IMG/VR virus record: IMGVR_UViG_3300033141_003121
Coordinates: 1 to 27,275 of that record
Strand: one strand, 5' to 3'
Length of the DNA: 27,275 nucleotides
Source: a virus
Below the pieces are notes generated by a model, which was not told the origin of the DNA, did not search any database, and saw only the letters and a list, made by a program, of their open reading frames with translations. Shown here in pieces: positions 19,422 to 26,523 of this stretch (the first letter of the stretch is position 1; each line of letters opens with the position of its first letter). The translations under genes and the position numbers were made by a program.

Positions 19422-22340
19422 ATGGCTAGCATTTATCGTCGAAGGTTTGATTATGCTATACACACTCGGCGTAAGAAAATTACGCTTGGGTCGTCGGGCG
19501 TGTCTGTTGATGTTCAGATACCTTCGGTTGATTTAATATTATCTACTTTCTCTACGACGGTTGAACAGACTACCAGTGAAAGCGAAAATCCTGCCTCATT
19601 TAATTTAACGATATCGACTTTTGCTCCAGCGGTAGAGCACACCACTAGTGAAAGTGATTCCATACCAGGATTCAATTTAACGCTATCGACTTTCGCACCG
19701 TCAGTTGAACAGACTACTAATGAAAATGAGATCCCTTCTGCATTTAATTTAACGATATCAACTTTTGCTCCGACGGTTGAACAGACTACTGTTGAAAGTG
19801 ACGTAATACCAGGGTTTAATTTAACGCTATCTACATTTGCTCCATCGGTTGAACAGACTACTGGTGAAAATGAGATCCCTTCTGCATTTAATTTAACGAT
19901 ATCAACGTCCGCCCCGGTAATTGAACACACCACCAGTGAAAGCGAAAATCCTGCCTCATTTAATTTAGCGATATCAACTTTTGCTCCGACGGTTGAACAT
20001 ACTACCAATGAAAGTGATTCCATACCGGGATTTAATTTAGCGATATCAACCTTTGCCCCGACGGTTGAGCACACTACCGGTGAAAGCGATTTAATACCGG
20101 GCTTCAACTTAATATTATCTACTTTCGCCCCGACGGTTGAACAGACTACCAGTGAAAGCGAAAATCCTACCTCATTTAATTTAACGATATCTACTGCCGC
20201 CCCGGTAGTTGAACACACCACTTCTGAAAGTGATTCCATACCAGGATTTAATTTAGCAATTAGTGCCACTGCTCCATCGGTTGAACACACCACTAGTGAA
20301 AGTGACATAATACCGGGGTTCAATTTAGCAATTAGTACCACTGCCCCGGTAGTCGAATTATCCACTAGTGAAAGTGATATAATACCGGGGTTCAATTTAG
20401 CAATTAGTACCACTGCCCCGGTAGTCGAATTATCCACTAGTGAAAGTGATATAATACCGGGGTTCAATTTAGCGATATCCACTTTCGCCCCAACGGTAGA
20501 ACATACCACTGCCGAAAGTGACGTAATACCAGAATTTAATTTGATTATATCTACCGCAGCACCTAGTGTTGCAGTAACTAATCATATCAGTTTTGAGGTC
20601 CCTGCTGCGAACCTTACTCTAGCGACTGTTGCTCCTTCAGTCGGGACGGGTATAGGGGTACCAGCAGTGGACCTCAATCTATCCACCCTCGCCCCAACGG
20701 TAGAACACACCACTAATGAAAGTGATGTGATACCGTCGGCGAATTTAATAATCAGTACATTTACCCCCGCAGTTGAACATACCACTAATGAGGATGAATC
20801 ACCGGTAAGCTTTGATTTAACGATATCTACATTTGCTCCAGCAGTAGAACACACTACCAGTGAAAGTGATATAATACCGGGATTTGATTTAACGATATCT
20901 ACATTTGCTCCGGCAGTAGAACACACCACTAATGAAAGTGATGTAATACCATCGGCGAATTTAGCTATATCGACCTCCGCACCGTCGGTTGAACACACTA
21001 CCAGTGAAAACAAGGTAATCCCGCCCTTTGATTTAACATTATCCACTTCCGTCCCTAAAGTTGGTGGGAGTGTGGATGCAGACATCCCATCCAGTGACCT
21101 GACGATTAGTACGACCGCCCCGACAGTTGAACAGACCACTGTTGAGAGCGATGTAATACCGGGCTTCAATTTAACGATATCCACTGCCGCTCCGGTAGTT
21201 GAGCACACCACTAACGAGATCGAAAGTCCTGCTTCATTTGATTTAACATTATCTACATTCGCACCGTTAATCGAACAGACCACTGATGAGAGTGATGTAA
21301 TACCATCGGCTAATTTAATAATTTCCACTGCCGCACCATTAGTTGAACAGACTACTAATGAAAGTGATATAATCCCATCGGCGAATTTAATAATATCGAC
21401 CTTCGCACCGTCAGTTGAACACACTGATACAGAAAGTGATATAATACCTGGGTTTAATTTAGCATTATCTACTTTCGCCCCGTCAGTTGAACACACTACT
21501 AATGAGAGTGACGTAGTACCATCGATTAATTTGGTGATATCCACTACCGCACCTGTAGTAGGACAAACAACTAATGAGATTGAAACCCCTACCGCATTCA
21601 ATCTAGAGATCAGTACGTTTGCCCCATCAGTCGAACATACTACCGATGAGAGCGATGTAATACCGGGCTTCAATTTAACGATATCCACTGCCGCCCCAAC
21701 GGTAGAGCATACCACCAACGAGATTGAAAGTCCCGCTTCATTTAATTTAGTATTATCAACTTTCGCTCCGACGATTGAACACACTACACATCGTGATATT
21801 GAGATTCCGTCAGTAGATATATCATTATCGACTTTTGCACCAGAGGTAATTACCGATCGGGATTGGGATATTGAGATTCCATCGGTAGATATATCATTGT
21901 CGACCATTGCGCCTTTGGTGGGCGTCACTGATAATACCTTTATAGATGTCCCATCAGCTAACCTAAGTATATTGACGTCAGTGCCGGAAGTATCTAGTAT
22001 TAGAGTATTGGATGTATTCACGGTATTATCCACTAATCTTCTAGATTCCACATTAGCATCTAATGACACTGATTCATCTCTTGATTCCGTCGACCCAGAT
22101 GCATCCCTGGATTCTGTTGACCTGGATTCTACATTGGCGTCTGATGGTATTGATTCGTCCCTTGATTCCACTGACCTGGATTCAACGGTGACATCGAACG
22201 ATTTAGGTTCATCTAAAAGTTCTATTGACCTGGATTCAACGGCGGTGTCTAATAGTTTAGACTCACCTAAAAACTCCAATAGTTTAGACTCATCCTTAAC
22301 ATCCAATCGATTAGGCCGATTGAAAAACACAGGTACTTAA
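19422..22340 (+). CDS. Long repeat protein: about 34 copies of a 24-residue unit plus eleven 9-residue units
   Basis: A 972-residue protein with a basic N-terminus (SIYRRRFDYAIHTRRKKI), a short link, then from residue 36 about 34 tandem units with consensus FNLTISTFAPTVEHTTSESDVIPG-type pattern: hydrophobic strand, STxAP turn, VEHTT strand and acidic ESD turn. Two units are shorter (20 and 22 residues). From residue 873 follow eleven units of nine residues (xLDSxLxSN). No cysteine is seen. Related proline-turn repeats, as I recall, occur singly or in a few copies in phage virion proteins; this copy number is high. The regular strands suggest an extended beta filament or fibre. The early part of the repeat DNA also lacks stops on the other strand, an effect of repetition. 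Confidence 0.65.
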   Translation: MASIYRRRFDYAIHTRRKKITLGSSGVSVDVQIPSVDLILSTFSTTVEQTTSESENPASFNLTISTFAPAVEHTTSESDSIPGFNLTLSTFAPSVEQTTNENEIPSAFNLTISTFAPTVEQTTVESDVIPGFNLTLSTFAPSVEQTTGENEIPSAFNLTISTSAPVIEHTTSESENPASFNLAISTFAPTVEHTTNESDSIPGFNLAISTFAPTVEHTTGESDLIPGFNLILSTFAPTVEQTTSESENPTSFNLTISTAAPVVEHTTSESDSIPGFNLAISATAPSVEHTTSESDIIPGFNLAISTTAPVVELSTSESDIIPGFNLAISTTAPVVELSTSESDIIPGFNLAISTFAPTVEHTTAESDVIPEFNLIISTAAPSVAVTNHISFEVPAANLTLATVAPSVGTGIGVPAVDLNLSTLAPTVEHTTNESDVIPSANLIISTFTPAVEHTTNEDESPVSFDLTISTFAPAVEHTTSESDIIPGFDLTISTFAPAVEHTTNESDVIPSANLAISTSAPSVEHTTSENKVIPPFDLTLSTSVPKVGGSVDADIPSSDLTISTTAPTVEQTTVESDVIPGFNLTISTAAPVVEHTTNEIESPASFDLTLSTFAPLIEQTTDESDVIPSANLIISTAAPLVEQTTNESDIIPSANLIISTFAPSVEHTDTESDIIPGFNLALSTFAPSVEHTTNESDVVPSINLVISTTAPVVGQTTNEIETPTAFNLEISTFAPSVEHTTDESDVIPGFNLTISTAAPTVEHTTNEIESPASFNLVLSTFAPTIEHTTHRDIEIPSVDISLSTFAPEVITDRDWDIEIPSVDISLSTIAPLVGVTDNTFIDVPSANLSILTSVPEVSSIRVLDVFTVLSTNLLDSTLASNDTDSSLDSVDPDASLDSVDLDSTLASDGIDSSLDSTDLDSTVTSNDLGSSKSSIDLDSTAVSNSLDSPKNSNSLDSSLTSNRLGRLKNTGT
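19527..21992 (+). repeat. 72-base coding tandem repeat array, about 34 units
   Basis: Units start at 19527 and each encodes 24 residues, except unit 16 (20 residues) and unit 22 (22 residues); 34 units end at 21956 and a degenerate 35th runs to about 21992. Third-position differences are frequent between most units, so the array is old, but two adjacent units are identical. Linker ends alternate among ENPAS, SIPG, VIPG, EIPSA and VIPS, which hints at units copied in pairs. Confidence 0.9.
20319..20462 (+). repeat. Two identical adjacent 72-base units (recent duplication)
   Basis: Bases 20319-20390 and 20391-20462 are the same at every position, including silent sites. Both encode a unit containing VVELSTSESDIIPG. 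All other neighbouring units differ from each other, so this pair records a recent one-unit gain. Confidence 0.95.
22038..22334 (+). repeat. Eleven 27-base units encoding a nonapeptide repeat
   Basis: From 22038 to 22334 the reading frame divides exactly into eleven units of nine residues with consensus DLDSTLASN (for example DLDSTVTSN and SLDSSLTSN). Ser and Asp recur at fixed positions with a hydrophobic residue at positions 2 and 6. The last unit (RLGRLKNTG) has decayed and is followed by Thr and the stop. Confidence 0.85.
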
Positions 22341-22342
22341 TA

Positions 22343-22702
22343 ATGGCTGCTATATTTACAACTCAACAGATAATTGGCTCGTATATCTTAGGTGAGCTCC
22401 CGAAGGCTTTGCAAATAACTTTTAAAGATGATTCAGATGTGGTTATCGATCTAACGGGATTTACGGCTAAATTTGAAATAGTTAGGTTAGATGGAACTGA
22501 TCCAGGTAATTTAGGGCAAGGAACCCCCTCAATCGTTACGGAGGCCAGTGGATTGACACAATATATCTGGCATGCAAATGATCTATTGACTGTTGGGATG
22601 TACCGGGGTATAATGTGGGTTGGGGATGGTACAAACCGCTATGGTTCCGATTTTTTTGAGTGGTTCGTGAGAGATTCACTTACCACCGTACCGAGTATTT
22701 AG
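22343..22702 (+). CDS. Small virion protein with Ig-like (BppU-N-like) domain
   Basis: A 119-residue single-domain protein: LPKALQITFKDDSDVVIDLTGFTAKFEI in its first half resembles the immunoglobulin-like fold found at the N-terminus of phage baseplate upper proteins, followed by VTEASGLTQYIWHANDL and GMYRGIMWVGDGTNRYGSDF, typical of the same domain. It would be part of a fibre or neck-associated assembly. It begins 2 bases after the repeat-protein stop without a clear ribosome site, so translation is probably coupled. It is the last gene before the neck genes. The fold call is from pattern memory. Confidence 0.6.
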   Translation: MAAIFTTQQIIGSYILGELPKALQITFKDDSDVVIDLTGFTAKFEIVRLDGTDPGNLGQGTPSIVTEASGLTQYIWHANDLLTVGMYRGIMWVGDGTNRYGSDFFEWFVRDSLTTVPSI

Positions 22703-22704
22703 AT

Positions 22705-23034
22705 ATGGCCGTTAATGACTTTTTAGACATGATGCCAGCGACTATTATACATAGTCCATTTGTGAGTCGAGATTCATATGGTCAACCTACATATGGTAGC
22801 TCCACTAATTATAGAGCCAGGATTGTTTACAAGGATACTATAATCCGTGGTGTTGATGGCTCTGAATTGGTATCTAGACAACAATGTTGGGTAAATGGCA
22901 CCCCTTCCATAAGACCCACTGACAAAGTTACCCTCCCTGATGGGACCTCCCCCCCTATATTCAATGTTGAAAAATTCAGCGATGAATCTGGTGATCACCA
23001 CGTTAAAATATTCTTCGGGCAGGAGGTCATATGA
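22705..23034 (+). CDS. Head closure (stopper) / minor capsid protein
   Basis: A 109-residue protein starting at ATG 22705, 2 bases after the previous stop; an in-frame ATG at 22660 would overlap the preceding gene by 43 bases and adds a poorly conserved-looking leader, so the later start is preferred. Residues RDSYGQPTYGSSTNYRAR and GSELVSRQQCWV, then IRPTDKVTLPDG, match the small beta-barrel head closure proteins of siphoviruses and myoviruses, which seal the connector after DNA packaging. It is followed by gp10-like and terminator genes in the standard order. Its usual left neighbour, the adaptor, is at 4463. Confidence 0.75.
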   Translation: MAVNDFLDMMPATIIHSPFVSRDSYGQPTYGSSTNYRARIVYKDTIIRGVDGSELVSRQQCWVNGTPSIRPTDKVTLPDGTSPPIFNVEKFSDESGDHHVKIFFGQEVI

Positions 23035-23414
23035 CAACTATCTCCATGAATATCAAGGGCCTCAAGCAATTGAGGAGCGACATGCGAAAGTATGGGGTTA
23101 GAGCAGATAAAGCTGTGGTGCAATCCCTGAAAGACGAAGCCGAGGGTATTTTGAAACAAAGCCAGGAATTGGTTCCGGTTGATACCGGTGCATTAAGAGA
23201 TTCCGGAAGAGTGGTTGGTCCCAGGAAAAGATCAGTTACCATCGAATATGGTGATGATAAAGTTAATTATGCCGCTGCGGTCCATGAAATTTTAGATGCT
23301 TTCCATCCCTCAGGTATGGCTAAATTTTTAGAAATACCCGCTAGAAGGGCCTTGGTTGGTATGGGCAAGCGCATGGCCAAGGATGTTAGGAATGCCGTGG
23401 GAGGTAAGAAATGA
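23031..23414 (+). CDS. Tail completion protein, HK97 gp10-like
   Basis: A 127-residue protein with the family signature VPVDTGALRDSGRVV (about residues 48-62), preceded by a helical region (MRKYGVRADKAVVQSLKDEA) and followed by VTIEYGDDKVNYAAAVHE and a C-terminal helix rich in basic residues. HK97 gp10 family proteins act where the tail joins the head. GGAGGT lies just before the ATG, which overlaps the previous stop by ATGA; its own stop overlaps the next gene the same way. Length and motif fit the family well. Confidence 0.85.
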   Translation: MTTISMNIKGLKQLRSDMRKYGVRADKAVVQSLKDEAEGILKQSQELVPVDTGALRDSGRVVGPRKRSVTIEYGDDKVNYAAAVHEILDAFHPSGMAKFLEIPARRALVGMGKRMAKDVRNAVGGKK

Positions 23415-23794
23415 GTATTCTAGATGATATAGGTGCTAAGTTGGTCACCGATTTGGTGGTAGAGGGGGTCACTGGTTGGACCCTAGCTAAATCCTATATG
23501 CCGCCCACACCTGATCAGGTCATCGGGATATTTGAAACAGGCGGGATCATACCTGATCAAACTGAAGGGATTTCATATGAATACCCAACATTCCAAGTCA
23601 GATGCAGGGGATTGTCTTTTGGGTACGAAGCCACTCGGATAAAAATACAAGAAGTTTTCGACAGTTTAAATAATTCTACGGTGTCTGGGTATATTTACAT
23701 CTATCCTAATGAATCTGGGCCCATCCTATTGAAATATGATCATGATGATAATCGACCGGAACTGGCATGGAACTTTACGACGATGAAAGGGTAA
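23411..23794 (+). CDS. Tail terminator / minor capsid-type protein
   Basis: A 127-residue protein: SILDDIGAKLVTDLVVEGV at the start, PDQVIGIFETGG in the middle, YEYPTFQVRCRGLSFGYEA and a helix with KIQEVFDSLNNS, then strands ILLKYDHDDNRPELAWNF. This order of helix, strands and the YEYPTFQVRCRG block fits the phage minor capsid/tail terminator fold, which caps the tail tube at the head end. Position after the gp10-like gene agrees. The next gene begins inside its last 28 bases in another frame. Confidence 0.75.
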   Translation: MSILDDIGAKLVTDLVVEGVTGWTLAKSYMPPTPDQVIGIFETGGIIPDQTEGISYEYPTFQVRCRGLSFGYEATRIKIQEVFDSLNNSTVSGYIYIYPNESGPILLKYDHDDNRPELAWNFTTMKG

Positions 23795-24363
23795 TATATA
23801 TCGCTGGCGGTGGTCCTTCATTGAAGGGCTATAACTGGGATCTATTGAAAGGAAAACGGATTATTGCCATTAACCGGGCATATGAGGTTATACCTTGGGC
23901 CGAGATAGTTTATTTTTCCGATGTCAGATTTTTTGATTGGCATAAAGAAGGCCTATTAAAGCATGCCGGTATTAAAGCATCGGGCAATAAACATGTTGAT
24001 CACCCTGAAGTGGAAAAATACAAATTTACTGGTTGCAAAGGAATCGATTTAGGTCACATGAAATTGAAACATGGGAATAATTCTGGATATGCGGCGATGA
24101 ATTTGGCGGTTCATTTAGGTGCTAGAATGATTGTGTTACTTGGATTCGACATGAAATTCAGTAAGACTAACACAGCTAATTGGCATAACGGGTACCCGGT
24201 TGCCAGCAGATTAACGCAGTATGAGAAAATGCTGCCATATTTTGAATCAATGCGTGAAGCCTTGGATGAAAGAGGTATATCAGCATTAAATGCGTGTGAA
24301 GACTCAGCAATAAATGTATTCTATAGAACACCTCTTGATAAGGCACACTTAGTGAGAATATGA
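23767..24363 (+). CDS. DUF115 (Maf/MptE-like) protein
   Basis: A 198-residue single-domain protein whose start lies within the end of the tail terminator gene (28-base overlap). It shows the DUF115 pattern: RVIYIAGGGPSLKGYNWDLL, RIIAINRAYEVIPWAEIVYF, a basic and aromatic stretch (RFFDWHKEGLLK), NNSGYAAMNLAVHLGAR and IVLLGFDMKFSKTNTANWHNG. Relatives include bacterial Maf flagellin glycosyltransferases and archaeal MptE. It resembles the C-terminal half of the gene at 13942 (AGGPSLSDTLPELR, MDVYGFDSCYMDGKHH). A methyltransferase follows by ATGA overlap. A nucleotide-sugar or nucleotide-dependent transferase role is likely; substrate unknown. Confidence 0.75.
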   Translation: MELYDDERVIYIAGGGPSLKGYNWDLLKGKRIIAINRAYEVIPWAEIVYFSDVRFFDWHKEGLLKHAGIKASGNKHVDHPEVEKYKFTGCKGIDLGHMKLKHGNNSGYAAMNLAVHLGARMIVLLGFDMKFSKTNTANWHNGYPVASRLTQYEKMLPYFESMREALDERGISALNACEDSAINVFYRTPLDKAHLVRI

Positions 24364-24881
24364 TGATAGATCAATATAAAATAATGCATCGCAACCCGAA
24401 AAGATTCCCTGGATTTTCTATAAAATTCCATATTGAAGACATTGATAATTTGGTAAAAAAGCATAAAGTAGATAGTTTATTGGATTATGGCTGCGGGAAG
24501 GGATATCAATATTTGGCGTCACGGTGCCATGAGTCCTGGGGCATATTACCGCATTGTTATGATCCTGGCGTGACTTTTTTAGACACTAAACCAGAAGGAG
24601 TATTTGGAGGTGTGATATGCACAGACGTTCTTGAGCATATCCCTGAAGAGGATATTAATTCATTTTTGAAAACATTATTTGACCACGCAGATAAATTCAT
24701 ATTCCTATCTATCGCTACCTTCCCAGCACGGAAATCCCTGCCGAATGGATTAAATTGCCATGTTACAGTCAAGGATTCCGATTGGTGGATTAAACAAATA
24801 GTATCTTTTATGACGTATGATATAGATTGTGTTGTCAGTTTCCGGCATGCTGATAATGAAACGGAATTAGTGGTTGTATGA
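24360..24881 (+). CDS. Class I SAM-dependent methyltransferase, paralogue of the gene at 13343
   Basis: A 173-residue methyltransferase: motif I SLLDYGCGKGYQYLA (about residues 38-53), acidic loop CYDPG, and motif IV region GGVICTDVLEHIPEEDI (about residues 80-96). Near the end is NCHVTVKDSDWWIKQI, matching HLTVKPFIWWRDKL in the other methyltransferase. The start is at 24360 or 24363 (two adjacent ATG codons), overlapping the DUF115 stop by ATGA. It has no DNA-methylase signature, so it is more likely to act on a sugar or other small group. The end overlaps the next gene by 4 bases. Confidence 0.8.
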   Translation: MMIDQYKIMHRNPKRFPGFSIKFHIEDIDNLVKKHKVDSLLDYGCGKGYQYLASRCHESWGILPHCYDPGVTFLDTKPEGVFGGVICTDVLEHIPEEDINSFLKTLFDHADKFIFLSIATFPARKSLPNGLNCHVTVKDSDWWIKQIVSFMTYDIDCVVSFRHADNETELVVV

Positions 24882-25690
24882 ATCCATCAGCACATTGCCT
24901 AGTTAAGAAGTTACCTAATTACCCCTGGAAGTGTATCTATAGCGGTATCAGGGCTCAAGGATATGATCTAAATAGAGGGACCTTACCGACTGATTTGCTG
25001 GTTACATGGACTCCGTGGAATAATTCAATTGGTCATCGAGCCGGTGAGCATCAAAAGTCATCCGGTAAAGATTGGATAGTTTTTGAAAATGGATATCTAA
25101 ATGCTAGTAATGGGACCAGATATTATTGCGCCGGGTTAAATGGTTTCAATGGCCATGGTGACCATAGATTATATACTATTGACAATTCCAGGTTCGACGA
25201 TCTAAAAATTGATATCAAAGATTGGTCTAAAAATGATGGGTATATTCTAATTGTTTCCCAATTTGGTCATCGCGATACTAGATATTCAATGCCAGTTGAT
25301 TGGCCAAATATAATCATTGAGAAAATCAGGAAGGTTACAGATCGACCGATATTATATAGACCGAAACCCGGTAAACTTAGGATTCCCACTAAATTATATA
25401 AGAACACCACTATAGCCAGTGTTGATGACCCTATTGATGAGTTGATTAAAGGGGCTCACATAACAGTTATCTGGAATAGCAAGGCCGCTATTGAATCATT
25501 AATAGCTGGAGTGCCGGTTGTCGTTAACGCTCCGATAGGTATTTCAAAACCGATGGGAACCGAGGTAAGTAATATTGAATCCCCTTATTACCCTGAAAAT
25601 AGGCTTGAATTTTTCAGGGAATTAGCCTGTTCTCAGTGGAACGAAGACGAAATTTATGCGGGCAGACCATTTAGGCATTTACTGCGATGA
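24878..25690 (+). CDS. Glycosyltransferase-like protein (GT-B C-terminal half), paralogue 1 of 3
   Basis: A 270-residue protein. The first 120 residues are variable (TDLLVTWTPWNNSIGHRAG, WIVFENGYLN). The second half matches the nucleotide-binding half of GT-B enzymes such as capsule and glycerophosphate transferases: GYILIVSQFGHRDTR, KVTDRPILYRPKPG, DPIDELIKGAHITVIWNSKAAIESLIAGVPVVV. The SKAAIE stretch corresponds to the (S/G)xxxxE phosphate-binding region. The C-terminus (CSQWNEDEIYAGRPFRHLLR) recurs in the next gene. Start overlaps the previous stop by ATGA. It is short for a full GT-B enzyme (usually 350 or more residues), so its N-terminal half may be reduced. The donor and acceptor are unknown. 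Confidence 0.6.
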   Translation: MNPSAHCLVKKLPNYPWKCIYSGIRAQGYDLNRGTLPTDLLVTWTPWNNSIGHRAGEHQKSSGKDWIVFENGYLNASNGTRYYCAGLNGFNGHGDHRLYTIDNSRFDDLKIDIKDWSKNDGYILIVSQFGHRDTRYSMPVDWPNIIIEKIRKVTDRPILYRPKPGKLRIPTKLYKNTTIASVDDPIDELIKGAHITVIWNSKAAIESLIAGVPVVVNAPIGISKPMGTEVSNIESPYYPENRLEFFRELACSQWNEDEIYAGRPFRHLLR

Positions 25691-26523
25691 TCATCAATTA
25701 TTTTCTGGAACAAGGAACTAGGCCCCGTTTCATCGGGGAAGCCGTTAATGAAGGAGCCAGGAAGAATAATTACAGGTGTTGTACGACACACAAATCTAGA
25801 TTTAGAAATACAGATACCGATGTAGCTGCTATGTATGGTTTAAGAGAGAATAGCAGAGAGATCATGATTGAATATTTAGCAAAGGGCAAAAAGACATTAT
25901 TTTTTGATTTGGGGTATTGGGGTAGGCACACCCCTGATAGGCGGTCTGGTCATCACAGGATTGCTATCAATGGATTCCACGCTAAATTTGGTAGAGAGGA
26001 ATGTAGTTCTGATAGATTCAAGCGATTCGATATTGAATTAAAATCATTTAATCAATCAGGTGATTATATCTTATTGTGTGGTCAATCAGCTAAAGCTGCC
26101 TGGGTTTATGGATTAGACCCCGAAGAGTGGGAATTACAGATTATCGAACAAATAAAGGAAAATACCGATAAGCCTATATGGTATGTACCAAAACCATCCT
26201 GGGACGGTAAGCGTCCCATTCCGGGAACTGTGTATTGTGATGGGCCGGTAGAACAATATATCGATAATTGTTGGGCAGTGGTTACACATCATAGTAATTC
26301 CGGTGTACACGCATTGGCCGCCGGTAAACCAGTATTCACACAAGAGGGCGTGTGTAAATCATTAATCGGTGAACTGGATTTGACGAGTATTGATGACCCC
26401 TTCATTCCTTCTGAATTGGAACGAGATAATTTCCTGTTTAATGTAGCCTATTGGCAGTGGTCAATAGATGAAATAAAAAATGGTTCGATGTTTAGAAGTT
26501 TAAGAGAAAGGGGCTTATTGTGA
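25687..26523 (+). CDS. Glycosyltransferase-like protein, paralogue 2 of 3
   Basis: A 278-residue relative of the preceding protein: GDYILLCGQSAKAAWVYG, IIEQIKENTDKPIWYVPKPSW, DGPVEQYIDNCWAVVTHHSN, SGVHALAAGKPVFTQEGV, and a C-terminal YWQWSIDEIKNGSMFRSLRE that mirrors CSQWNEDEIYAGRPFRHLLR. The phosphate-binding Ser and small residues are kept (HHSNSG), but the Glu found at this place in paralogues 1 and 3 is replaced by His (SGVHAL). The N-terminal half contains a polar block (WGRHTPDRRSGHHRIAINGF) not seen in paralogue 1. Start and stop overlap the neighbours (ATGA, GTGA). Probably a transferase or a carbohydrate-recognition relative. Confidence 0.6.
   Translation: MIINYFLEQGTRPRFIGEAVNEGARKNNYRCCTTHKSRFRNTDTDVAAMYGLRENSREIMIEYLAKGKKTLFFDLGYWGRHTPDRRSGHHRIAINGFHAKFGREECSSDRFKRFDIELKSFNQSGDYILLCGQSAKAAWVYGLDPEEWELQIIEQIKENTDKPIWYVPKPSWDGKRPIPGTVYCDGPVEQYIDNCWAVVTHHSNSGVHALAAGKPVFTQEGVCKSLIGELDLTSIDDPFIPSELERDNFLFNVAYWQWSIDEIKNGSMFRSLRERGLL

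Noticed and set aside
19527-21992. CRISPR-like array because of regular repeats
   Set aside because: The units are coding, in frame, contiguous and without unique spacers; the period is 72 bases of protein repeat.
19514-22330. Two long open frames on the minus strand opposite the repeat gene
   Set aside because: They mirror the 72-base units, which lack stops on both strands by repetition. No ribosome site or start context supports them, and every neighbouring gene runs on the plus strand.
22660-22704. Earlier ATG start for the head closure gene
   Set aside because: It would overlap the preceding gene by 43 bases and add a leader that does not fit the family; ATG 22705 lies right after the stop.
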